Source: Aurantibacter crassamenti
GTDB taxonomy: Bacteria > Bacteroidota > Bacteroidia > Flavobacteriales > Flavobacteriaceae
DNA length: 64,000 bases
Direction of reading: 5' to 3'
NCBI RefSeq assembly: GCF_016811105.1
Contig: NZ_JAFBGM010000001.1
Span: 1,321,126-1,385,125, forward strand
A program made the position numbers and the translations under genes. Below are positions 25,158-34,189 of the stretch, in pieces (within the stretch, counting starts at the first letter, position 1; the number at the start of each line of letters is the position of its first letter). Below the pieces are notes generated by a model, which ran no database searches, had not been told where the DNA came from, and was given only the letters and a program-made list of their open reading frames with translations.

Positions 25158-25673
25158 TGATACCAATCCTTCGGGGGTGGTTACATGAATTGTTTTGTTT
25201 TCACGATCAACCTTTGTGATGATATCATCGTTTATTGGAATCAATAATTCTGTATCACCTTTTAATACTTCAAATAAGGCTTGTGAAGTGTTGTCATTGA
25301 CAGCGGTGATAGTGCCGATATTACCGTGAACCGAGTCAAGAAGTTCGAAACCAATTACTTCATGAAAATAGAATTTAGTGCCAGAAAGTTTAGGTAAAAA
25401 TTCTAAAGGCAGATACAATTTAGTACCCATTATGCGGTCTGCGCCTGATTCATCGTTTATATCTTCAAAATCTATTCGTAGTAACGCTGATTTGTGAAGG
25501 CGACAGTTTTTAATAAAAAATGGAACCAGATTGTCACCTGAAAGGTTAACAAATACTGATTCCATGTTTTCGTAAACTTCGGGTTCATCGGTGTCTAATT
25601 TGACAAGAATTTCACCCTTAAAACTATATTTTGAAACGATTTTGCCTAGATAGAAACAATCTTCTTTGCGCAT
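25134..25673 (-). CDS. rimM: Ribosome maturation factor RimM
   Basis: A 179-residue 16S rRNA processing factor acting in 30S subunit assembly near protein S19. The N-terminal domain starts with YLGKIVSKYSFKGEI (the family's G-K-I-x-x-x-x-G-x-x-G pattern, with Ser/Phe variants). The PRC-barrel follows with KFYFHEVIGFELLD and ELLIPINDDII. It lies 13 bases downstream of rpsP in the usual rpsP-rimM order; trmD and rplS do not follow. Its last 24 bases overlap the 3' end of the convergent cytochrome lipoprotein gene. Confidence 0.95.
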   Translation of the reverse strand: MRKEDCFYLGKIVSKYSFKGEILVKLDTDEPEVYENMESVFVNLSGDNLVPFFIKNCRLHKSALLRIDFEDINDESGADRIMGTKLYLPLEFLPKLSGTKFYFHEVIGFELLDSVHGNIGTITAVNDNTSQALFEVLKGDTELLIPINDDIITKVDRENKTIHVTTPEGLVSLYLGDTI

Positions 25674-25686
25674 ATCGTTTTAATAA

Positions 25687-26265
25687 TTATGCTTCTTTTG
25701 AAGAATTGTCTTCAGCAGCTGTCTCTTCAGTAGCAGCTTCTTCTTTTACTTCTTCTACAGCTGCAGGCGCTTCTTCAGCAACCGCTTCAGCTGTTTCTTC
25801 AACTTCTGGTGCTGCAGCTTCAACTGCTGCTGCGGCACGTTTATCGTTAACTTCTTTCTCAGCTTTTAAAGCTTCGGCTTTAGCTTGATCCTTAGCTTTT
25901 TCTAAACCATCTACTTTAGCGCCAACCAATTTTCCTTTTTCTTCTAACCAAGCATTGAATTTTTCTTCAGCTTGTTCTTCTGAAAACGCACCTTTAGCAA
26001 CACCGCCTAGTAAGTGTTTTTTCATCATAACACCTTTGTATGATAAAATAGCTCTTGCAGTGTCAGTTGGTTGTGCACCATTTTGTAGCCACTTTACTGA
26101 GTTGTCTACGCTAAGGTCAATAGTTGCAGGATTGGTATTAGGATTGTAAGTTCCTAATTTTTCTAGGTATTTACCATCTCTTTTTGAACGTGCATCAGCT
26201 GCTACGATCCAATAAAATGGTTTTCCTTTTTTACCGTGTCTTTGAAGTCTAATTTTTACTGGCAT
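25687..26265 (-). CDS. rpsP: 30S ribosomal protein S16 with long Ala/Glu-rich tail
   Basis: Residues 1-80 are a normal S16 core ([24 protein letters not shown]). The rest, to residue 192, is a low-complexity extension rich in Ala, Glu, Val and Lys (~115-192), roughly doubling the usual ~80-90 residue length. Such tails occur in other flavobacteria. It is the first gene of the rpsP-rimM operon, with a good Bacteroidota promoter at 26362-26391. Confidence 0.95.
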   Translation of the reverse strand: MPVKIRLQRHGKKGKPFYWIVAADARSKRDGKYLEKLGTYNPNTNPATIDLSVDNSVKWLQNGAQPTDTARAILSYKGVMMKKHLLGGVAKGAFSEEQAEEKFNAWLEEKGKLVGAKVDGLEKAKDQAKAEALKAEKEVNDKRAAAAVEAAAPEVEETAEAVAEEAPAAVEEVKEEAATEETAAEDNSSKEA

Positions 26266-26361
26266 ATCACATTAATTTGTAGGGTGCCCGACCCTTGGTT
26301 ATTAATTCATTATTTTTTTGCATTTCTGACAAAGCAGAAAATATTCCTTGTAAAAGGGCTG

Positions 26362-26391
26362 CAAATATACTTCATTTCTTGAAAAGGACAA
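26362..26391 (-). promoter_or_regulatory. Promoter of rpsP-rimM
   Basis: On the minus strand there is a -33 TTG (26391-26389), 19 bases, then TATATTTG (26369-26362), matching the Bacteroidota consensus TTG-N19-TAnnTTTG. The predicted start of transcription is ~90 bases upstream of the rpsP ATG, leaving a leader that could hold regulation. Confidence 0.7.
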
Positions 26392-26487
26392 CCAATTTCA
26401 AGATAATTGAATAAAATAAGTGTATTACTATTATTGGATGAGTTGTATTGTTTTTAAAGTATTGCGGTTGTAATTGATATTTAATAC

Positions 26488-27891
26488 TTATTCGCGTTCC
26501 GCTAATTGATCTTTGCCAGCTACTAATTTGGCCTTATGTTCATCTTTAAGTGCTTGTATTTTTAGAAGAATTTCAGGGTGTTTACTTGCAATGTCAAATT
26601 GTTCAGATGGGTCTTCGCCTAAATTATATAGTATCGGAGTGTCGTGTTCTTTTCTTTCACCAAATTGACCATATACGCCTTGTGTAATGTAATGTGCTTT
26701 GTAATTGTCCAGTCGTATGGCATAAATCTCGTTACCTCGATAATAGATAATACTATTTCTAGGACTAGCTTTTTGTTCAAATAATACAGGTCCTAAATCA
26801 TGACTATCTAAAATGCGGTCATTAGGAATTTTTGCTCCGGCTAGTTTGCTAAATGTTGTGAAGAGGTCCATTGTTGATCCAATGTCAGAAATGACGCCCG
26901 GTTTGATTTTTCCAGGAGCCCAAAAAATTCCGGGTTCTCGCATTCCACCTTCCCAAGTAGATCCTTTTCCAGCTCTAAGTAATCCAGCGCTACCTCCGTG
27001 CGTTTTGAATGGTAACCAAGGACCATTATCTGAAGTAAAAACAACAATGGTATTTTCCGCTAGACCTTCTTCTTTTAATGTTTTTAAGATTTTACCAACG
27101 CCGTTATCAATTTCCTCTAAAACATCACCATATAAACCACGTTCGCTTTTACCTGAAAATTCTTTAGATGCAAAAAGTGGAATATGCGGTAGATTGTGTG
27201 CTAAATAGACAAAGAAGGGCGTATCCTTATTCTTTTTGATAAATGAAACCGTTTCTTCAGAATATCTTTTGGTTATAGTATTTTGATCGGCAGGGCGTTC
27301 GATAATTTCTGTATTTCGCATCAGAGGAACATTAAAATCTTCAATAGAAATTGCTTCAGGCCCAATTTCAGCGTTGTCTTTATAATTAGCCTTTCCAACA
27401 TGATCCATGTCGTTTGAGTAAGGTATGCCGAAATAATAATCAAAACCATTATTAGTAGGAAGAAATTGCTTTTTATGGCCTAGATGCCATTTTCCAATTG
27501 CGGCAGTATTGTAGCCAACCCCCTTTAATTGTTCAGCTAAAGTGATTTCACTAGCAGGTAGTCCGTTTTTAGAATCAGGAAAAAGCACACGTTGTTTTTT
27601 ACTTGTCATGCCGCTTCGAATGGGTAATCTACCCGTTAAAATTGCGGCCCTACTTGGAGTGCAAACACTGGCGCCAACATAGAAGTTTGTCCATTTTTGT
27701 CCTTCATAAGCCATTTGATCTAGATGGGGTGTTTTTATAGTAGGATGCCCATAAACCCCGAGATCTCCATATCCTAAATCATCAGCAAATATGATAATGA
27801 AATTAGGTTGTTGATTTTTAGTGTCTTGACTCTTTAGATTGGTGAAAAAGAATATTAGTATAAGGCTGGTAAATAGATTTTTCATGGTCAT
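26488..27891 (-). CDS. Secreted family S1 sulfatase (arylsulfatase-like)
   Basis: A 467-residue exported enzyme with signal peptide ~1-21. The sulfatase signature has Cys77 in CTPSRAAILTGRLP; this Cys must be converted to formylglycine by a maturase encoded elsewhere. The N-terminal metal-binding pair is in IIFADDLGYGD (~33-43), and the second metal site is in FTSDNGPW (~285-292). The fold is complete through the C-terminal sub-domain. Substrates in this family range from aryl sulfates to sulfated polysaccharides. It stands alone, so the target glycan cannot be told. Confidence 0.9.
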   Translation of the reverse strand: MTMKNLFTSLILIFFFTNLKSQDTKNQQPNFIIIFADDLGYGDLGVYGHPTIKTPHLDQMAYEGQKWTNFYVGASVCTPSRAAILTGRLPIRSGMTSKKQRVLFPDSKNGLPASEITLAEQLKGVGYNTAAIGKWHLGHKKQFLPTNNGFDYYFGIPYSNDMDHVGKANYKDNAEIGPEAISIEDFNVPLMRNTEIIERPADQNTITKRYSEETVSFIKKNKDTPFFVYLAHNLPHIPLFASKEFSGKSERGLYGDVLEEIDNGVGKILKTLKEEGLAENTIVVFTSDNGPWLPFKTHGGSAGLLRAGKGSTWEGGMREPGIFWAPGKIKPGVISDIGSTMDLFTTFSKLAGAKIPNDRILDSHDLGPVLFEQKASPRNSIIYYRGNEIYAIRLDNYKAHYITQGVYGQFGERKEHDTPILYNLGEDPSEQFDIASKHPEILLKIQALKDEHKAKLVAGKDQLAERE

Positions 27892-28076
27892 ATTTTTATA
27901 AAAATGGAAGATACCAATTAAATATAAAGCACGAAAAACTGATTGATAGTTTGGGGTTAATAACTCATGACAATAACCTTTTTTCTAACTAATCATTTTT
28001 CCTATTTTTACAGGTACTTTTTTTTGCGGTGCTCTTCCGATGATTCGGTAGTTCTCTAATAGATAGAATATTTTTT

Positions 28077-31000
28077 ATGTACCTGATTTTTGATACTGAA
28101 ACTACCGGACTTCCTAAACGCTGGAATGCTCCAATAACTGACACCGACAACTGGCCACGTTGTATTCAAATTGCATGGCAATTGCATGACGAAATGGGTA
28201 ATTTGGTAGATAGCCAAGATTATTTAATAAAGCCTGTTGGTTTCAATATACCTTACGACGCAGAACAGATTCATGGTATTTCTACTGCTTTGGCTCAGCG
28301 TGATGGTATTCCTTTGGCTGAGGTTTTAGAGTTGTTCAATGCGGCAATGGCCGAAACAAAATTTGTTGTTGGACAAAACGTAGGCTTTGATTTGAATATC
28401 ATGGGGGCAGAATTTCACCGATTAGGTGTTGAGAATCCACTTCAAGAACTTCCTGTTTTAGATACATGTACAGAGCACACTGCAAAGCTTTGTCAAATAC
28501 CCGGTGGTAGAGGTGGTAAGTTTAAATTGCCGACCCTAACTGAGTTGCATGAATTTCTTTTCGGTGAACCTTTTTCTGAGGCGCACAATGCTACTGCTGA
28601 TGTTGAGGCAACTACTCGATGTTTTTTAGAGCTAATCAGAAAAGAACAATTTACTTTAGAACAGCTTGACGCAGCTCCTGATTATTTTAAAAATTTCTCT
28701 GAGGCTAATCCTAAAGAAATTGAGTTAATAGGTCTTAAGCATATTAACCTTAAAAAAGCATCTAAAAAAATTGCAGATGCACTTTGGAAAAAGGATACGG
28801 GCAGTGTTTCATCCGAAGAAATAGAAGAAAATCTTGAGAACTTGGCAGATGCACCATTTTCTCATTTACATAACCATTCTCAATTTTCAGTTTTACAGAG
28901 CACCATTAATATAAAAAGTTTGGTGAAATCTGCTGCGGATAATGATATGCCTGCTGTGGCTTTAACGGATCATGCAAATATGATGGGTGCCTTCCATTTT
29001 GTAAAGGAGGTAAAAGCACATAACAAGACAGTTCAGGAGAAAAATAAAATAGCTGAAGAACATGGTGAGCCTGCGGATGGTCAACTATTAAAACCAATTA
29101 TTGGTTGCGAGTTCTTTGTTTGTGATGATCATACAAATAAAAATGTAAAGGATTATGGCTATCAAATAGTATTGATGGCTAAGAATAAAAATGGTTATCA
29201 GAACCTATGTAAAATGTCTTCTATAGCTTATACAGATGGTTTTTACTACGTGCCAAGAATAGATAGGAAGGTTATTCAGCAATACAAAGAAGACATTATT
29301 GTGCTTACCGGGAATTTATATGGTGAGGTACCTGGTAAAATTCTAAATGTAGGTGAAAATCAAGCAGAAGAAGCTTTGATTTGGTGGAAGGAACAATTTG
29401 GCGATGATCTTTATGTTGAAATGATGCGCCACGGACAGGAAGATGAAGATCGGGTGAATCAGGTGTTAGTGCCATTGGCCAAAAAGCACAAGGTAAAATT
29501 GATTGCGACCAACAATACGTATTACTGCGCTAAAGAAGATGCAGAAGCACACGATATTTTGCTTTGTGTAAAAGATGGTGAAAAACAAGCTACACCTATT
29601 GGTAGAGGTAGAGGTTATCGATATGGTTTGCCTAATCAAGAATATTACTTTAAGTCTTCAGATGAAATGAAGGCGCTTTTTAAAGATTTGCCAGAGGCTA
29701 TTTTAAATGTTAAAGAAGTAGTTGATAAGGTTGAAGCATATGAATTGGCACGAGATGTATTGCTTCCAAAATTCGATATTCCTGAAGAATTTAAAGATGC
29801 CGAAGATATAGATGGTGGTAATAGGGGTGAAAACGCATATCTACGTCACATTACATATGAAGGTGCCAAAAAACGTTACACAGAAATTACTTCAGAAATT
29901 AGAGATCGTATCGATTTTGAGTTAGATACTATTAAGAATTCTGGTTATCCTGGTTACTTTTTGATTACGGAAGATTTCATTCGTGAAGCGCGTAATATGG
30001 ATGTTTCTGTAGGGCCTGGTAGGGGTTCTGCGGCAGGCTCTGTTGTAGCTTATTGCCTGACAATTACTAATATTGATCCGTTAAAGTATGATCTGCTTTT
30101 TGAGCGATTTTTGAATCCGGATCGTGTATCAATGCCTGATATTGATATAGATTTTGATGATGAGGGTCGGGGTAGAGTAATGGATTATGTAATAAATAAA
30201 TACGGCGCCAATCAAGTAGCTCAAATTATTACATACGGTACTATGGCCGCAAAATCTTCCATCAGAGATACAGCTAGAGTTCTTGATTTGCCTTTGGGAG
30301 ATGCTGATAGAATTGCTAAGTTAATACCAACCATGTCTAAGCTGGGTAAAATATTTGGTGTTTCAGAAGCAGATTTAAAGAAGAAATTCCGTTCAGATGA
30401 TTTAGAGAAAATCAATGAATTACTAAATATTTCGGAAGGTAGTGATCTCGAGTCGCGTACGGTGAATATGGCTCGTATGCTTGAAGGTTCGGTTCGTAAT
30501 ACAGGTATACATGCTTGCGGTGTTATCATTACACCTAGTGATATTACTAATTTTGTTCCAGTTGCAACTGCAAAAGATTCAGACTTATATGTGACACAAT
30601 TTGACAACTCGGTTGTTGAAAGCGCTGGTCTGTTGAAGATGGATTTCCTTGGATTAAAAACGCTAACCTTAATTAAGGATACCGTCAAAATCGTAAAGGC
30701 CAAGCACGGTATAGATTTGGTTCCAGATGATTTTCCGTTAGACGATGAAAAAACCTATGAGCTTTTTCAAAAGGGTGATACAGTAGGCATATTTCAATAT
30801 GAATCACCAGGAATGCAAAAACATATGAAGGATTTGAAGCCTTCTGTTTTTGATGATTTAATTGCAATGAATGCATTATATCGTCCTGGACCAATGGATT
30901 ATATTCCAGCATTTATAGAACGTAAAAATGGAATAGCAGAAATTAAGTATGACTTGCCAGATATGGAAGAATACTTAAAAGAAACCTATGGTATTACTGT

Positions 31001-32456
31001 ATATCAAGAGCAGGTAATGTTACTTTCTCAGAAACTTGCAGGATTCTCTAAGGGTGATGCTGATGTTTTGCGTAAGGCAATGGGTAAAAAGATATTTGCT
31101 TTACTGCAAAAATTAAAACCGCAGTTCTTAGATGGTGGTGAAAAGAATGGGCACCCAAGAGATATACTTGAAAAGATTTGGAAAGACTGGGAAGCATTTG
31201 CAGCTTATGCATTTAACAAGAGTCACTCTACATGTTACGCTTATATAGCATATCAAACCGCTTATTTGAAAGCGCATTATCCTGCTGAATATATGGCGGC
31301 AGTACTTTCAAATAATATGAATGACATTAAACAGGTTACTTTCTTTATGGAAGAATGTAAGCGTATGGGTCTTGTTGTTTTGGGTCCAGATGTTAATGAA
31401 TCGTATTACAAATTTGCCGTCAACAAAGAAGGTGCAGTTCGTTTTGGTATGGGTGCAATAAAAGGCGTAGGTAGATCAGCTGTTGAGACAATTGTTAAAA
31501 ATAGAAATGAAGATGGGCCCTATAAGTCGGTTTTTGATATGACCAAACGTCTAGACTTACGTGCCGCAAATAAGAAGGCTTTTGAAAACCTTGCAGTTGC
31601 AGGTGGTTTTGATTCCTTCGGGGTTAACAGAGCGCAATATTTTCTTACTGAAAATGATGGAATTACTTTTTTAGAGAAGGTTGTTAAATATGGCTCAAAG
31701 TTTCAAGAAAATAAAAATTCATCGCAGGTAAGTTTATTTGGTGAAGCAAGTGAAGTACAAATACCTGAACCCGAAGTTCCGCATTGTGAAGAATGGGCTA
31801 CAATGGAAAAGCTTCGTAGAGAAAAAGAAGTGGTAGGAATTTATATTTCGGGGCACCCTTTAGATGATTTTAAAAAGGAGATTAAAGCTTTTTGCAATGC
31901 TAGCGTATCTTGTGTAAGCCATCTTCCTGATTATGTAAACAGAGAGCTTTCTTTTGCAGGTGTTATTTCTGATGTGCAACACCGAATTTCAAAGAATGGC
32001 AAAGGTTGGGCTTCATTTACATTAGAAGACTATACAGATACTTTTGATTTCAGAATATTTGGAGAAGAATATTTGAAATTCAGACATTTTCTTATGATTA
32101 ATTCTTTTGCCTACATAAAGGTTTTTGTCAAAGACGGATGGGTTAATCGTGAAACGGGAAAGAAAGGAGATCCAAGAATGCAGTTCAATAGTTTTATGTT
32201 ATTGCAAGATGTAATGGATGCCTATGCAAGAAAGTTGACCATAAATCTCAACATCGATAATTTACGAGAAGACCGTATTCGTCAATTAAAAGAAACAATG
32301 ACTGCACATAAAGGTGATCATGCATTGAATTTTGTAGTGTATGAAATGACAGATGAAATCAAAGTTAATTTGATAAGTAGAAAGCAAAAAGTTCAGATAA
32401 GTAGTGAATTGCTTACTACATTAGAAGAAGCAGATGTTTTATACAAGTTAAATTAA
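28077..32456 (+). CDS. dnaE: Replicative DNA polymerase III alpha subunit with fused 3'-5' exonuclease
   Basis: A 1459-residue replicase. The N-terminal DEDDh exonuclease (~1-185) has Asp6/Glu8 in FDTETTGL, an Asp in QNVGFDLN and the final His/Asp in HNATADVEAT, so proofreading is built into the same chain. The PHP domain starts near 262 with HLHNHSQFS and ALTDHANMMG. The polymerase core has GPGRGSAAGS and the catalytic aspartates in PDIDIDF (~688-692), then a helix-hairpin-helix, an OB fold (SFAGVISDV, ~1280) and a C-terminal tau-binding region. A fused exonuclease is common among flavobacterial DnaE. It is a monocistronic gene. Confidence 0.95.
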   Translation: MYLIFDTETTGLPKRWNAPITDTDNWPRCIQIAWQLHDEMGNLVDSQDYLIKPVGFNIPYDAEQIHGISTALAQRDGIPLAEVLELFNAAMAETKFVVGQNVGFDLNIMGAEFHRLGVENPLQELPVLDTCTEHTAKLCQIPGGRGGKFKLPTLTELHEFLFGEPFSEAHNATADVEATTRCFLELIRKEQFTLEQLDAAPDYFKNFSEANPKEIELIGLKHINLKKASKKIADALWKKDTGSVSSEEIEENLENLADAPFSHLHNHSQFSVLQSTINIKSLVKSAADNDMPAVALTDHANMMGAFHFVKEVKAHNKTVQEKNKIAEEHGEPADGQLLKPIIGCEFFVCDDHTNKNVKDYGYQIVLMAKNKNGYQNLCKMSSIAYTDGFYYVPRIDRKVIQQYKEDIIVLTGNLYGEVPGKILNVGENQAEEALIWWKEQFGDDLYVEMMRHGQEDEDRVNQVLVPLAKKHKVKLIATNNTYYCAKEDAEAHDILLCVKDGEKQATPIGRGRGYRYGLPNQEYYFKSSDEMKALFKDLPEAILNVKEVVDKVEAYELARDVLLPKFDIPEEFKDAEDIDGGNRGENAYLRHITYEGAKKRYTEITSEIRDRIDFELDTIKNSGYPGYFLITEDFIREARNMDVSVGPGRGSAAGSVVAYCLTITNIDPLKYDLLFERFLNPDRVSMPDIDIDFDDEGRGRVMDYVINKYGANQVAQIITYGTMAAKSSIRDTARVLDLPLGDADRIAKLIPTMSKLGKIFGVSEADLKKKFRSDDLEKINELLNISEGSDLESRTVNMARMLEGSVRNTGIHACGVIITPSDITNFVPVATAKDSDLYVTQFDNSVVESAGLLKMDFLGLKTLTLIKDTVKIVKAKHGIDLVPDDFPLDDEKTYELFQKGDTVGIFQYESPGMQKHMKDLKPSVFDDLIAMNALYRPGPMDYIPAFIERKNGIAEIKYDLPDMEEYLKETYGITVYQEQVMLLSQKLAGFSKGDADVLRKAMGKKIFALLQKLKPQFLDGGEKNGHPRDILEKIWKDWEAFAAYAFNKSHSTCYAYIAYQTAYLKAHYPAEYMAAVLSNNMNDIKQVTFFMEECKRMGLVVLGPDVNESYYKFAVNKEGAVRFGMGAIKGVGRSAVETIVKNRNEDGPYKSVFDMTKRLDLRAANKKAFENLAVAGGFDSFGVNRAQYFLTENDGITFLEKVVKYGSKFQENKNSSQVSLFGEASEVQIPEPEVPHCEEWATMEKLRREKEVVGIYISGHPLDDFKKEIKAFCNASVSCVSHLPDYVNRELSFAGVISDVQHRISKNGKGWASFTLEDYTDTFDFRIFGEEYLKFRHFLMINSFAYIKVFVKDGWVNRETGKKGDPRMQFNSFMLLQDVMDAYARKLTINLNIDNLREDRIRQLKETMTAHKGDHALNFVVYEMTDEIKVNLISRKQKVQISSELLTTLEEADVLYKLN

Positions 32457-32563
32457 GTTTAAAGATCACTCCAGCTTCAATAGTAATAGCGTCATAAATT
32501 TCGCCAATATAGCAATAGATATAAGGTATACTACGTTAGTAAGTATTGAGCACAATATTTGAC

Positions 32564-32571
32564 TAACTTTG
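32564..32571 (+). promoter_or_regulatory. -7 element of the thioredoxin gene
   Basis: TAACTTTG fits the Bacteroidota -7 consensus TAnnTTTG and ends 22 bases before the trxA ATG. No good -33 TTG is found at the expected 19-21-base spacing, so this is tentative. Confidence 0.45.
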
Positions 32572-32593
32572 TGTAATTAAAAAAATAAATCAA

Positions 32594-32911
32594 ATGGCAT
32601 TAGAGATAACAGATGCTACTTTTGAAGAAGTAGTATTAAAAAGTGATAAACCAGTAGTAGTTGATTTTTGGGCAGCATGGTGCGGACCATGTAGAATGGT
32701 AGGTCCAGTAATTGATGAATTAAGTACTGAATACGAGGGTAAAGCCGTTGTAGGAAAAGTAGACGTAGATGCAAATCAAGAATTTGCTGGCAAATATGGT
32801 GTACGAAATATACCTACGGTTTTGGTATTTAAAGATGGTGAAATTGTAACTAGACAAGTTGGTGTTTCTCCTAAACAAGTTTATGCAGATGCTATAGAAG
32901 CTGCATTGTAA
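32594..32911 (+). CDS. trxA: Thioredoxin
   Basis: A 105-residue cytoplasmic dithiol-disulfide oxidoreductase with the active site WCGPC at 29-33, the buried Asp near 25 (VDFWAAWCG) and cis-Pro in NIPTVLVF. No signal peptide, full family length. It follows dnaE by 137 bases with its own promoter and is closed by a strong terminator. Confidence 0.96.
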   Translation: MALEITDATFEEVVLKSDKPVVVDFWAAWCGPCRMVGPVIDELSTEYEGKAVVGKVDVDANQEFAGKYGVRNIPTVLVFKDGEIVTRQVGVSPKQVYADAIEAAL

Positions 32912-32936
32912 GAATTAAAATTATTTTTAATTCAAG

Positions 32937-32976
32937 AAGGTTCAATTATGAAAAGTCATGATTGAACCTTTTTTTA
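32937..32976 (+). terminator. Rho-independent terminator of trxA
   Basis: The stem AAGGTTCAAT/ATTGAACCTT has an additional inner ATGA/TCAT pairing and is followed by a T7 run. Confidence 0.88.
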
Positions 32977-33043
32977 TGAATTTCTCTCAGATAATTCTAC
33001 CCTAATAGTAATGTTGTAAAATGCTCTTTCTTATCTTAGAGGT

Positions 33044-33973
33044 ATGAATCTACAATCCGAATTAAACAAAGCAACTTTATTTCAAAACTTAGAGCTTTTG
33101 GCTAATCAAGTAGTTGAAGGTTTTATAAGTGGAATTCATAAGAGTCCGTTTCATGGATTTTCAGCAGAATTTGCGGAACATAAAATTTATAATTCGGGGG
33201 AAAGTACAAAGCATATTGATTGGAAACTTTTTGCTAAAACAGATAAGCTTTATACCAAGCGATATGAAGAGGAGACGAATTTAAGATGTCATATGATATT
33301 AGACAATTCGGCATCGATGTATTTTCCTAAAGTTGAAAAACTTGGTGTAGAAAATTTGAATAAAATAGGTTTCGGCGTATTAGCAATTGCTGCCTTAATG
33401 AATGTGCTTAAACGGCAACGAGATGCTGTTGGTTTGAGTGTTTATTCTGACGGTTATAATTATTATTCTGCGGAAAAAGGTAGTGAGCGTCATCATCAAA
33501 TGTTATTGGCTAAATTAAATGAGATTAGTCTTGATGCGTCACCTTCTAAGCAAACAGCCACCTATGATAATTTGCATTTAATTGCCGAAAAAATAAAACG
33601 CAGAAGTCTCATATTTTTATTTACTGATATGTTTCAAACCACTGTAGATGACGATAAGATTTTTGAAGCTCTACGGCATTTAAAGTATAATAAACATGAA
33701 GTAGTACTCTTTCATCTGCTAGATAATGAAAAAGAAATTAATTTTAATTTCGAGAATACTCCCAAACGGTTTATTGATGTAGAAACAGGTGAGCATATTG
33801 ATTTATATGCTGAATCTGTTAAAGATGTTTATGAAAAAAACGTAGAAGCATATTTTGATAAGCTTAAACTTAAATGTGCGCAATACCGTATTAAGTATGT
33901 TGGTGTCGATGTGCGGTCTGATTTTTCAAAAGTGCTAAATACCTTTATGGTGGAGCGTCAAAAATTTGGATAA
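33044..33973 (+). CDS. DUF58 family protein (VWA-like)
   Basis: A 309-residue protein of the DUF58 family, without signal peptide or membrane segment. The conserved core HKIYNSGESTKHIDWK is at ~47-62, and a von Willebrand A-like MIDAS begins at DNSASM (~88-93). In Bacteroidota such genes usually sit with a MoxR ATPase and BatA/B genes for stress or envelope functions, but no MoxR or Bat gene is adjacent here. The biochemical role is not known. Confidence 0.85.
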   Translation: MNLQSELNKATLFQNLELLANQVVEGFISGIHKSPFHGFSAEFAEHKIYNSGESTKHIDWKLFAKTDKLYTKRYEEETNLRCHMILDNSASMYFPKVEKLGVENLNKIGFGVLAIAALMNVLKRQRDAVGLSVYSDGYNYYSAEKGSERHHQMLLAKLNEISLDASPSKQTATYDNLHLIAEKIKRRSLIFLFTDMFQTTVDDDKIFEALRHLKYNKHEVVLFHLLDNEKEINFNFENTPKRFIDVETGEHIDLYAESVKDVYEKNVEAYFDKLKLKCAQYRIKYVGVDVRSDFSKVLNTFMVERQKFG

Positions 33974-34189
33974 TTCTAAGGTTCCTCTCATATTGACGGG
34001 TTAATTTTATCTCAAAAAAGTAAATCACTATTTTTTTTCATTATAAAAGTGTCTTGCGGTACTATAAACACTGTAGGTGAAGTGGTTTAAATATTTAATT
34101 TAAAGGTTCTTATGTTTTTTTTATTTCCATATTAAATATTTTCGTTCTAATTTTGTTTTACCCAAAGAATTGAACTTAATTATTTTAGT

